Part shown: positions 12,543 through 23,056 of the stretch, piece after piece
Numbering within the stretch: the first letter of the stretch is position 1
How the letters are laid out: every line of letters starts with the position of its first letter
Assembly (NCBI RefSeq): GCF_017654505.1
Contig: NC_054539.1
Span: 68,515,256 to 68,579,255, forward strand
Direction of reading: 5' to 3'
DNA from: Polyodon spathula
Lineage: Eukaryota > Chordata > Actinopteri > Acipenseriformes > Polyodontidae
DNA: 64,000 nt
The notes under the pieces: model-generated
What the model was told of the DNA's origin: nothing
Database searches by the model: none
Seen by the model: only the letters and a program-made list of their open reading frames with translations
Program-made: the position numbers and the translations under genes

Positions 12543-13152
12543 CAGTGCTACCCCTTATATCGCAACCTGTTATAGTGCAGAATCGGGTATAACATGGTGA
12601 GGTTGTGGATCCCATTTCCCCCATAATGCAAATTGACTCGCAAATGTTGGGTGAATGTTCCAGATATACAGTACAAAGCATGGCAGACAGCAAAAAACAA
12701 AAATCTTTCTTTCTTAAAATGAAATTCGATGCAGTGGACAGAGTAAGAAAAGATGAAACTAAAGCAGTAAGAAAAGATGAAACTCAAGCAGCAGTTTCAA
12801 AAGATATACATTTTGCAGAATCTACATTGCGTGGATGGCTAAAAGACGAAGAAAAAGGTTTTCTTGATAAAATTGACTCAAAGAGGGCTGCTCTAGGAAA
12901 AAAATGTGCTACGCTAAAGACGATGAATTAGACTCCGCTTTATTTGCTTTTGTTTTTGGTTTGGCCCAAGCTAACAGGGCTGGGAGTACCTGCAAATTGT
13001 GCGTGTCTCCTTCCTTCATTTTCCACCATACGCTACAATATTAATTTGGCTTGTTGGCATTGTAAATCATTTTGTGAACAAAAATGCCAATATTCGTTAT
13101 AAGGTAAAATAATTATGGACCCCGACAACCGTATTATAGCTGGGTAGCACTG
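12543..13152 (+). mobile_element. pogo/Tigger-like DNA transposon remnant
   Basis: The left end CAGTGCTACCCC at 12543 is mirrored by GGGTAGCACTG ending at 13152, with further loose inverted similarity inside. The right end is followed by TA, the usual pogo/Tc1-mariner target. The left flank reads CA, which could be a mutated TA. Between the ends lies only the start of a transposase with a psq helix-turn-helix, so the element is internally deleted and non-autonomous. Confidence 0.7.
12680..13000 (+). pseudogene. pogo-type transposase N-terminus (CENP-B/psq helix-turn-helix), broken
   Basis: From the ATG at 12680 the frame reads a basic start (MADSKKQK), then a region with ETQAAVSKD and ESTLRGWLKDEE. 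These are hallmarks of the psq/CENP-B N-terminal DNA-binding helix-turn-helix of pogo/Tigger transposases. The first frame stops at 12931. A second frame overlapping it continues with KDDELDSAL, the conserved segment that follows in the family, so there is a frameshift near 12900. A short duplication (VRKDETKA/VRKDETQA) is visible around residues 20-30. The DDE catalytic domain is absent. In an intact element this region binds the TIRs; here it is dead. Confidence 0.75.
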
Positions 13153-13394
13153 TACTTTGCTCTTTTCATTTTGCTTTCTTTGTTGTGGTTTCTTAAAACT
13201 TAACCAGAAAGAACGAAAAATGTAAGCAAACAGATAGCAATGAAGGACAGAGTTGCACAATATGTCAGTGATAACTTGGGAAATACTGTAATACTAATTC
13301 TGAAAAATAAAACTGCATTATAGATGCATAATTAGGCAATGAACCAGGCATCAGATAAAGGCACTCTATGTCAGTCTGCAATTGTTTTTCTCAG

Positions 13395-14091
13395 CCTGCA
13401 GTCACACTACACCATTGCTCCACTCTCTCTCCAGACTTTCTCATTTCTCCCTACACCCCCTCTCACTCCCTCTGCTGCTCCACCTCTGACAGACTACTTG
13501 TATCCTTCATCTGCTCTCCTGCCTCCAGAGCCCGCTCCTTCTCCACCCTTGCCCCTCAGTGGTGGACAACCTACCCACAGATATCAGGACTGCTCAGTCC
13601 CTGACCACCTTCCGGCGCCTCCTCAAGACACACCTGTTCAGATAGCATCTGTAAACCTCACAACTCTCAACCATACTGGACTATATGGCACCCAATTGTA
13701 CCAGTACTTGCACTAGCTTGTACTTGCATTGAACAGCTCCATACCTTGCCACATTCAACTACTGCTCCTAACTATAACTACTTACCGTATCTTGCATTTG
13801 ATTTTACTCTTATAGGTAATTGTACTCACGTTTTTTTTTTTTTTGTAATTGCTCTTATTTGAAATCATTCTTATCCATTTATCATACTTACTTCATGTTC
13901 TTACTGGACTTTACTCATATAAGCAAATATTGAATTTGACCTTATTGTACTTTCACAACTGCTGTTATCTGTATTATGATATTATGTAATGTGATAACTT
14001 GTAATGTGATATTTTGTAATGCGATACTTTGTACTGTGATATTTTGTAACAATTGTGTGTCACCCTGGATAAGGGCTTCTGCTAAGAAATA

Positions 14092-14145
<54 letters not shown>
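13395..14145 (+). mobile_element. L2-like LINE, 3' end
   Basis: The C-terminal end of an L2-type polymerase is readable in two frames: ARSFSTLAPQWW in one, then NLPTDIRTAQSLTTFRRLL and KTHLF in the next, so there is a frameshift near 13565. Family members end with this pattern of a Trp followed by LP, a short spacer, and FRRLLKTHLF. An AT-rich 3' UTR follows and includes CACCCTGGATAAGGGCTTCT (14061-14080), a phrase common at L2 3' ends in fishes. The copy ends in an (AAT)n tail, and it is strongly 5'-truncated. Confidence 0.75.
14092..14145 (+). repeat. (AAT)n tail of the L2-like LINE
   Basis: About 18 AAT/ATA units directly follow the LINE 3' UTR. The microsatellite probably grew from the element's own tail. 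Confidence 0.9.
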
Positions 14146-14147
<2 letters not shown>

Positions 14148-14355
14148 AGATGAGCAAATTCTGCTGTTTCAGCGTTTCTCTGAGAGTAGCAGTTTTACAT
14201 ACACTTCAAAATCTACGACCAGTTCTGGGGCATATTAAGCAAAACAATCAAGTTGGAGGTAGACAAGGCTTGTCCATGATAATGGCTGAGTGACAGCTGG
14301 TTACTAGTGTTTGCTGAACTTTTGACTCCCTCCCAGAACTGACCTCATTACATTA

Positions 14356-14500
14356 CACTATGTAACACAATTTCTGTTCCTGAGTAGTAAGTGTTATTTC
14401 CTAATTGCTTATGCCTCAAAAGTATAGAAAATGGCCATTATTCCCCCCAAACTTTGCTTTTGTTATCAGGACAATGATATTTTGAAATTTACCTATTTCC
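14356..14500 (+). repeat. left terminal inverted repeat of the 14.4-16.8 kb transposon
   Basis: It pairs with the reverse complement of about 16650-16790. Shared blocks include TAATTGCTTATGCCTCAAAA (one change on the right side) and CAAACTTTGCTTTTGT. A homologous block lies at 24708-24860. Confidence 0.85.
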
Positions 14501-14618
14501 AATGAGAAAACGGGCGAATTTGTGTGTCTTCGTTCACATAAAGTCAGAAAAAAACAACATATGAATCCAAATTAACATGTATTTATACTAAAGTAATACA
14601 AAAATGACTACGAAAGAT

Positions 14619-16493
14619 TTAGAAGTGAGTAGTTTTTCGAGATTTACGATTATACTGTAAATCACTTTCATGAATCAGCCCCCAAATGTAGTCTCTCATC
14701 ATGTTCTCGTTATACTGTCCTTGGAAGCGACGTTCAAAGTCCAGTATATCCTGGTGGAAGTGCTCGCCTTGCTCCTCCGAGTACGCTCCCATGTTCTCCT
14801 TGAATTTATCAAGATGAGCATCAAGGATATGGACTTTGAGGGACATCCTACAGCCCATTGTGCCGTAGTTCTTCACCAGTCTCAACCAGCTCCACATAGT
14901 TTTTGGCCTTGTGATTTCTCAGGAAGCCCAAAACCACTGCGACAAAGCTGTTCCAAGCCGCTTTCTCCTTACTAGTGAGCTTCTTGGGGAATTCATTGCA
15001 CGCCAGGATCTTCTTTATCTGTGGTCCGACGAAGACACTGGCTTTGACCTTTGCCTCAGACAGCTTAGGGAAGAAGTCTTGAAGGTACTTGAAGGCTGCC
15101 GACTCCTTATCTAGAGCTCTGACAAATTGTTTCATAAGGCCCAATTTGATGTGCAGTGGTGGCATCAGCACCTTCCGGGGGTCCACCAGTGGCTCCCACT
15201 TGACGTTGTTCCTCCCCACAGAGAACTCGGTCCGCTGTGGCCAGTCCCGCCTGTGGTAGTGCGCCTTGGTGTCCGTGCTGTCCTAAAGGCAAAGATAGCA
15301 GGGAAACTTGTTAAAACCGCCTTGGAGACCCATCAGGAATGCCACCATTTTGAAGTCTCCTATGACCTCCCAGCCGTACTCATCATACTTCAAGGCGTCC
15401 AGCAAGGTCTTGATGCTGTTGTAATCCTCTTTGAGGTGCACCGAGTGAGCCAGGGGAAGAGACGGGTACTTGTTACCATTATGGAGCAGCACGGCTTTGA
15501 GGCTCCTGGATGAGCTGTCAATGAAGAGGTGCCACTCATTCTGGTTACAGGCAATTCCGATTGCCTCGAACAGACTGGTCACATTGTGGCAGAAGCAGAG
15601 CCCATCTTGATGGGTGAAGAAGCTGGAAAAAGGTTGGTGACGCTTCCTCTGATCTGCAACTTGCACACTTTCATCCAACAAGTTCCACTGCTTGAGCCTA
15701 GATGTCAAAAGCTCGGCATTGGACTTGGTGAGACCAAAATCTCTAATCAAGTCGTTGAGGTCTTTTTGGTTGGGGTAGTATAGGTTTCTCTCCTCAGCTC
15801 CACCTCTGAAATTGTCATCTGGATCTACAACGTCTTCCTCGCTCTCTGACTTGCTGTTCTCTTCTAAAGACGGCTGCTCTCTCTCTGGAGGAGTGGGTAT
15901 GGGGAGCTCATGGCAGTGTGGCGCCGGGGCGATGGATGAAGGAAGGTCCGGATACGTGATAGCAGGTGCATTCTTGCCAGTCCGACATTTGGAAGGGTCC
16001 ACCATGCAGAAGTAGCAGTTGCTTGAGTGGTCAGTGGGTTCCCGCCAAATTCTTGGGATAGCGAACTTCATGGCTCTCTTTTCCCCTCTGTACCATCCTA
16101 CAAAAATACATTTATTTCACCCATGACTAATGTGTAAGAGATTCTCGCAACATTTTTCATATATGATATATTTTTTCAATAACATTGAAAATTGTAAAAC
16201 ATTTTAAAATTAAAAACTTTTACAATTTAAAAAATTTTAACAAATTTTATAACATAAAATTCAGAGCAATAATTGTCCATCTTACCTTCCAGAGTTTTTT
16301 TGCAGTGCTTGCAGGTGAAATGAGGTGCCCAGGGTTTGTCCTGATCCCCGACAGGCATGCCGAAATATGCCTTGTAGGCCTCACACATCTTAGTAGATGC
16401 TTCCACGGAGTACTTTTTCGCTCTTGTCTTGATAAATTGGCCGCAGACATACCAAAATGCGTCTGCTAGATGCTTGCAGCCTCTTGATGCCAT
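14619..16493 (-). pseudogene. transposase-like gene of the 14.4-16.8 kb element, two exons, recently broken
   Basis: The ATG at 16493 opens with MASRGCK; a further in-frame GTG lies upstream, but the family usually starts at this Met. Exon 1 (16493-16286) carries Cys pairs (YVCG, CKHC) like an N-terminal zinc finger. After a 188-bp intron, exon 2 has REPTDHSSNCYFCMV, an acidic linker, LFIDSSSRSLKAVLLHNG, GDFKMVAFLMG, FPCYLCL, PPLHIKLGLMKQFV, HILDAHLD and GEHFHQDI, ending in a basic tail with a stop at 14619. A TAG at 15283-15285 replaces the expected Trp after CYLCL, and a one-base frameshift near 14885 separates YVELVET from LVKNYG. The spaced D, D, CxxC, H and E residues suggest an RNase H-fold DDE transposase; that is inference. 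Similar proteins occur widely in animals, from memory. Only two lesions implies recent activity. Confidence 0.75.
16098..16285 (-). other. intron of the transposase-like gene
   Basis: On the minus strand the donor is G|GTAAG (exon ends at 16286) and the acceptor is TTTTGTAG|GA (exon 2 begins at 16097). Joining restores one frame from KKTLEG into RGEKRAMKF, matching the spacing expected for the family. The intron is AT-rich and 188 bases long. Confidence 0.75.
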
Positions 16494-16649
16494 CTCAGAA
16501 AAATGCAGATATGTATCCACTTATCTAAACTGAACTGGTGGGCTTAAGGCCCCTGTATTTATACTACTATTTATATTACTGGAAAGTTCTAGAAGTTACT
16601 CCAAGTTTACTCAGCACTGAATCTATCTGGAATGTTCTAGAAAATAGGT

Positions 16650-16790
16650 AAATTTCAAAATATCACTGTCCTCGTCACAAAAGCAAAGTTTGTGGGGAAT
16701 AATAGCCATTTTCTATACTTTTGAGGTATAAGCAATTAGAAGATAACACTTACCACCCAGGAACCAAAAAAAATAATTTGTTACATGGTG
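16650..16790 (-). repeat. right terminal inverted repeat of the 14.4-16.8 kb transposon
   Basis: Reverse complement of the left repeat, ending at GTTACATGGTG (16780-16790). Just inside it, upstream of the gene, lie AT-rich TATTTATA-like motifs (16555-16580) that could act as the promoter. Confidence 0.85.
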
Positions 16791-16794
16791 TTAT

Positions 16795-17302
16795 CAGCGT
16801 GTAAATGGGTACAATTCCAAAAAATGTATCAATAGGTTTATTGATTCCACTGTTGGAACCTAAATATTGTTTTTGTCCCTCTCAACTACTGTCATGTCAT
16901 GCAACTCCCTTATTATTTTTCTGCAGATTTTATTTTTGAATACCATGTTAAACTGACTTCACAAGAGTCAAATGAACCCATCTCTATTCACAACAGAAGC
17001 CAGCATAATCCAATCAATGCATACATGTATAGTTTTTTTTTTGTTTTGTTTTTTTATCTTGTAGTGTATCCTACAGCAGTCAGAGCAGGTATGTATTTTT
17101 TTAAAACAGGCTTTTGTTTTTTAAGGGCTTAGGATTTATGTTTTTGCAATTTGTGAACATGAAGCGAATACAATTCCACTGCGTTTTATGAATGTCAAAC
17201 AAGCACACAAGTAGCCCTGCTTTTCCCATTGCGGCTCTGAAAAGCAGGAGGTGACGTCATGATGATCTTATGAGTGGCAGATGGCAGAGACCCAATATCA
17301 AC

Positions 17303-17346
<44 letters not shown>

Positions 17347-17680
17347 CAACTACTGTACTGTAGAACATTGACAGTAAGGGGAAGAGATACATCAGTGTGA
17401 AAAAAAAGACTTGGAGGAGGATGCAGTTAAATGAATTAATTTAAGTAGAACAGATTTAACATGCATGTTCTGTTATAAATCAGTGTTTATGTTGTTATTA
17501 TATATCTGTATGTATTGAGAATCACATTTGGATTGTATTTAGTACTTGAAATATTAACATTGACAACATTTCATTTGTTTAGGGGGTTTCACAATCAGTG
17601 AAACTAAAAGAGATTTACAAGAAGCATTTAAAAGCTAAAACAAGTAAGACTGGTGGGATTCAAAAACAGGTCTATAGTGA
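16795..17680. other. anonymous stretch with (GA)n microsatellite
   Basis: No gene seen. A pure (GA)18 run spans 17307-17342. Confidence 0.6.
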
Positions 17681-17683
17681 GGA

Positions 17684-18091
17684 CTGCTGCTGTAAGTAGT
17701 GTGTGTTGGCAGGGATGGGGTTAAATCTATCTCTGCCAGCAATCACAGGTGTGGCCATTCCTCAGTTAGGTAATTGAGTGCTAATTGGAGAGTGGCCACA
17801 TGTATTTAAGGGAGGCGAAATCCTTCCTCTGGGAGAGGGTTAAGTGAGTGTAACTGGTGGCTTAAATGGTTCTGTATGTAATTGTCCAGTGAAGGAGAAT
17901 GGCCAGCCTGACAGTATTGTATTGGATACAGTATTGTTTTGTTTGTATCTTTATTTTGGCCCTTGTGCCAGTTGTTTTGTTCCTGTGTTTTTTGTGTTTA
18001 ATATATGTATGCTTTAGGGCTTGAACTGCAGCTTGTTTCTGGGTCTCTTTCTTGCCGGTAACAGTCACAACTGTGACGCCACCCAGTCACA
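17684..18091 (+). mobile_element. LTR-like repeat copy, plus orientation
   Basis: The body from GTAAGTAGTGTGTG through CCAGCAATCACAGGTGTGGC to CATTCCTCA closely matches the copy at 55467-55699. The 3' part (CTTTATTTTGGCCC, then GAACTGCAGCTT and GTAACAGTCACA) matches the reverse complement of the solo LTR at 58105-58498. A GTATTTAAG TATA-like motif sits near 17803. It ends at CCCAGTCACA (18091). The 5' end seems truncated, and no internal retroelement sequence is attached. Confidence 0.6.
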
Positions 18092-18132
18092 AGGATGTTT
18101 AATACAAAGCAGGTGGCAAGTACTCTAATACT

Positions 18133-18134
<2 letters not shown>

Positions 18135-18186
<52 letters not shown>
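18135..18186 (+). repeat. (TTA)n microsatellite
   Basis: About 17 uninterrupted TTA units. Confidence 0.95.
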
Positions 18187-18188
<2 letters not shown>

Positions 18189-18189
18189 A

Positions 18190-20251
18190 GGTGATTTGGC
18201 ATTTCAGTTCTAGTTGCCAGTCAAAAAAACATAACACAGGCTAGACTACCCAAAGCGAGAGCCATATTTAACATGGGATGGATCAGTACCACAACGGAAA
18301 TGTGAGCATGAAGGCAACACAATTCCACTGTGTTTTACACATGCAGTCCTAAGTGCTGCAGCAGGCGATAAAGGCACAATGCTGTCATGGATGGCAAAGA
18401 CACCATTTTAATTTACAACACTGACTCAGCCCATCTGGGAACTTGACCTGAAGAGCAGCTTCTGAAGCAGTCAGGTTCCTTAGCTCAGACTAGTGTATAC
18501 TGCAAAGCTAAAAATAAAATAAATACAAGAACACAATATTCTTTAATTCATTTTGTTTATAACCATAAAATGTCAAGAATCTGAAGGAGATATATATACC
18601 TTAGATTGAACGGACGAGAGAGGAATACATGTTCTCTGTTGAGAAAGATGATGGGATATTCTCTAATTTCATTGTCTTCAATATTGTATATACATAAATA
18701 TGAAACCTCTGTCAACTTCTTGCTTTACCTTTTTGTGAGGTTCCAGATTCCAGGGCCTAACATCGATCTGAGCTTTATGGATCATGTGTCATTTTATTTC
18801 ATATGGTGGGTTTTTCATTTTTAACTACAGACACAGTACGTGTCATTTGGGTTAATTCTGAAATCATATTTAACAGAACACGTTTTGGTACAATGCATTA
18901 TTGGTAGTAACTTATCAGTGTGTTTTTAAAGCAGTGTGAAATGTATAATTAATGATTAACATACAGAATGTGGAAACCTTTATGCACATCAAGTACACAT
19001 TGTTTGATAAGCAGTGAATGTGTATGAGAGTCACAACATCTTAAGGTAAACTTTATAATCTTAAATGTATTTGCAGAATCATTTGTACCGGGCTTTTACA
19101 TTGTAAACATGTAGAGTCAATATGTCTGGTATTTACCTGTTATGAAGCATTACATAAAATCAAAAGCCATTGAGGTAAAATACCATTATACTTGCAAAAG
19201 TCATCCTGAAAGATAATTTTATTCCTTACATAATTAGAGCTGCATAATTTTTGTGCATGTTAATTCATTTTAAATAAATGCAGGGTCGATGCTTGCCACT
19301 TTTGGATATAACTGCATCTTTGAGAATAGTTCTTTTAAAAGCTTTCTGTATTCATTTATCATGTCTTTTTGGTTTGCTTAATGAAATAACCTTTTTTTAA
19401 AGGAGAAAGCATTGTAATAAGTATGTTGCAATCATGAAGCTGCTTTACTACCAGAGTAAATTGAGCAACCTTGCAAGCCTGACTGACAAAAGAATTTGCC
19501 CTTGGGTACTAAAAAAGGTAAAACACAGTGCAAAGGTTTGGCACAAACTAGGAATCTACTTGGAAGACGCAGATGGGCTACTATGGTTACAACTCCATGC
19601 ATTTAAAACATAAAGGTGTTCTTGTCCTGAAATCTTAAAGGGCATTAACACACTGGCAGGTTTATGTGCACAAAGAAAAAGTCTCACCATTTTGGCATGC
19701 TATTTTGTTTGTATCTTTTCAGCAATTAGGGATTACACGTGAAATTCGATTTACACACACAAACCTTGTTCATAAAACATACATAATGCTGTGTCTCATG
19801 TATATAAAGGCTCAATGCTATACACTTAGTCACAAGCATAGGAGAACTAAAAAGGAGTATTACATAAAGTACTGCACAGTGAAGAAGTGTATGGCATTGG
19901 AAACCGAGTGCTGGAAAGAGCTACGCAATTTCAGTCCAAGTAACATAGAAATTGGCAAGGGTCTAAGAAGGTGAGGTGTGTTCTCACTTGCGCACAAGGA
20001 AACTTAATAAATATATACATTTCTTATAGAAACCCTTGAAGATGCAACATCTTTTCATGTGGGACTACAGACTTTGTACTGAATCCCCTGCTGTGAAGAT
20101 TCTTCAATGTCCTATATTTGTCAATAGCAGCCAACCAACCTTGTTAAAAAAAAATAACATTCTGAAATACAAGCTCACCTTTTAATGGCAAGAGTAAAAC
20201 ACTAAAGTTTAAAACACATATATATATATATAGTATATATATATATAGATA

Positions 20252-20290
<39 letters not shown>

Positions 20291-21100
20291 AAAATGGGTC
20301 GTTTAAATACTCTATCTTATTTAAATACTATATCTTGATTGGTCAAAACCAGTCATATGGGGGTGTGAATGTTACAGTATATTCAAGGGTTGAAACTTTT
20401 TTCAAAAGGGGGCGATCACTTGTAGATATCCATATGCCACTAGAATTTTGAAGAAAAAAAAATGGGAGCCATATTTAAATTTATATTAATAAACAACGAC
20501 ATTAAATATACAATTTTGAAAAAAATGGTAGTCGTATTTAAATTCACAGTAAAGATCACTGAAGAGGTATATCAATTTTGATCTTTTAGGAAACCAAACT
20601 GTAGATGAGATTTTGGATCAGGACACTGCTAGGCATTGAATTTACTGAAGACAGGAAGAAAAAAAACAAAGAAGTCCACTGCCTGGGCAACAGGTGTTCT
20701 TTTTATGCCACTGTCCGAGCATTTCAAAATGCAAACAACATCTTTGTTGCCACTGTGAAATGGTACAGCAATCTGGCATAGATACCACCTGTCACTACTC
20801 CCGAAAGTACAATTTAAATAAATAAAAATCTTCCCTAACACAGTCACCTGACACTGCTGCAGGTCTTGTGAAAGGTTTGTTTTGCTGTGCAACTAAATAT
20901 GTCCAGACATGGCAAAGAAGGTCTGCGTGATTGTCCTGTTGCGCTTCCTCAGTCAGTGACAAGGACAACAATGAATCAGACACCATGTTGCTTGGAAAAA
21001 GGTGCAATTTCAATGGCAGTGTTCAATTTAGTAACTATAAATAGTGCTTCTTGTTTTTAATCAGTTCAATGTTTATTATTATGCTTATATTTATAATAAT

Positions 21101-21173
<73 letters not shown>

Positions 21174-21390
21174 CTTTTGGTTTTAATACATTTTTGGGGG
21201 GGGGGGTTCAGAAAGATATTTAACAAGAAATACTTTTTTGTTAACTAAAACTTGTTTTTATGTTTTTTGGTTTGTTTTAGTTAGTTAGTTGACCCATTTT
21301 AAAAGCGCAAATAAGGCACTTCAGGCTGTGGGATAACTCTAATATCCCACACCCCGTGGTCCTTATTGCTTACATATACACACACATATA
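18190..21390. other. anonymous stretch with AT and AAT microsatellites
   Basis: No gene seen. An imperfect (TA)n run lies at 20218-20287, an (AAT)n run at about 21093-21172 and a G11 run at 21196-21206. Between 20440 and 20560 an approximately 66-base unit (ATTTTGAA, A-tract, GTATTTAAATT) is present twice in diverged form. Confidence 0.55.
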
Positions 21391-21391
21391 C

Positions 21392-21980
21392 AGTCTACTC
21401 TCATGAATTTCAAGGGACCAGCGACAAAAAAATGGTCTTATCAGTAATTCTTATTATCAAGTCAAATGCAAAATCAAATTTCAGTTGCAGCACAATGAAA
21501 AGTACAGTGTATTTTAAGGAAAATACAGTTGTAAGCGAACTTATAAAAAGTATACATTGCAACTTGATATCTGCAAGTCCTGTTTTGAGCACAGGCATTT
21601 TTAAACCACAAAAGCAGGGCGTTCTCAACATCAGAATGGTTAAGAAACATCTTTCTTTTTCTTGTATGGTGGTGCACTACATTACATTGTCTGCATGGAT
21701 GATGCGCGTTTCTTGTGCTGGACACTCATTTCAATGCTTCGTGGAAATGACACTGATTCGTGTGCACTGTGGCAACTCGAAATGCATCATAGGATCAGTA
21801 ATCCCATAACAGCACTAAAATACAGTCAGAGGCACTAATCTGGATGCAAGTTAATACATTTCCCTATATCCTTTACACTCGAATCAAGGCAATTTGTTTT
21901 ATTTATTTTCTCTGGAGAGTTTCAAAATAAATTGCACAAACAGAAAATTTGTGTTAAGAGAATTTCTATTATAGGCAGTA
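21392..21980 (-). mobile_element. dispersed repeat copy, possibly pogo-like, related to 56.6-57.2 kb
   Basis: Two long blocks are the reverse complement of the copy at 56627-57170. One carries TTTTAAACCACAAAAGCAGG plus GTTCTCAA. The other carries CGAAATGCATCATAGGATCA plus GTAATCCC and AACAGCA, then the reverse complement of AACTTGCATCCAGATTAG. Its left edge begins CAGTCTACTCTCATGAATTT, reminiscent of pogo-type CAGT termini; the other copy begins CAGTCAATTCTCATTAAAAT. No transposase frame is visible, so the superfamily is a guess. Confidence 0.5.
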
Positions 21981-23040
21981 ATTTACAATAAGAGCAAAAT
22001 TTGGCCAGGTCTATGTAGAAAATGTGTATTATCAGGAAATGAATGAGAATTAACTGTGTGTGTGTGTGTGTGCATCTGTAAAGGGTAAAAAAAAAAAAAA
22101 TCGATGTTATTTGCCTGTCACATCTTTACTGGTAATGTTTATGCCAGATTATCCTTCCTGGTATAAACTCAGCTCGTAGTCTGTAGTCCACCATTCAAAC
22201 ATATTAGCTTTCTTATCACTTTCTAAAACTAAAATATGTTCACCTTATTTCAGATTTTAAAAAAAGGCTGTTTATAATATTTATAATTCTAGTAAAGCAT
22301 GCTCTCGTCATGGCTCATAGGTGGAGCTCTGTTATTCACTGTGGGTTTATCTCAATCATAGCATAACAAGTGAAAAAGAACTGAATAATGTCAATGATTT
22401 TACCATTGTTACCAATCAGTTGTCAACTTAGTCGGTATGTGTGAAGAGAGTAGGGAAAGTCTTTACTTGATACAGCAAAATAATATTGAGATATAAGGGC
22501 GATGTCACTGCACCAAAAACCACGTTTCATAATTTAGGGTTGTGTCAACATGGAGGACATGGAGAAAACAATGATTTGGTTTTTGGTAATACCTGTTGTC
22601 AGAGAAAAAAAGATTGATTTTAAATTATGAAAGAGATGCGACTGTTGAATTTTAAAACTTTTATCATAGTCTTATAGGGACTTCCTGTGGGAGATATCTG
22701 TGTAAATTTAACTTTTTCCATAGAGGTCCCAATATACTTTAATTAATTTGGACAGCAACAGTCACTTACTGTTTTCCTCTAGTATTTTATTTTAATAAAA
22801 TAGTCAAAACAAAAATCTCTACCTTTTAGATAACGCCCTTTGTGTACCAAGGTTTGGAAAAAGAACATCTCTGAAAATGAGCTGTATGCAAACGTTGTGG
22901 TTTTTTTCTTCACAAGTATTTAAAACACTAGAGATGCTAGCAGTGTTTTGATTTATCACAGTTTAGATCACCCTGAAAGCCAACAGTTTTCTCAGCACAG
23001 AACTGTGTACATTGGCAGAGCATAGGCATAATGTTAGGTT
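21981..23040. other. anonymous stretch, no gene seen
   Basis: A short (TG)9 lies at 22054-22071 and an A14 run at 22087-22100. Nothing else is recognisable. Confidence 0.55.
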
Positions 23041-23056
23041 ACTTAACGTAACCCTG

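Larger units (their letters stand above)
14356..16790 (-). mobile_element. 2.4-kb DNA transposon of unresolved superfamily (CAC ends, TTA flanks)
   Basis: The left end is CACTATGTAACA (14356) and the right end reads CACCATGTAACA in reverse complement (ending 16790). Both are flanked by TTA (14353-14355 and 16791-16793), a likely 3-bp target duplication. Inverted similarity continues for about 140 bases on each side, including AAAAGTATAGAAAATGG. Inside is one minus-strand two-exon gene that fills most of the element. CAC termini with 3-bp duplications suggest the CACTA/CMC group; a TWA duplication also occurs in Harbinger elements. The protein is not the usual one I know from either. A left-end fragment lies at 24708-25025. 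Confidence 0.8.

Noticed and set aside
14670..15783. Plus-strand frames of 67-128 codons between 14.67 and 15.78 kb
   Set aside because: They are shadows of the minus-strand transposase-like gene, which carries the recognisable motifs.
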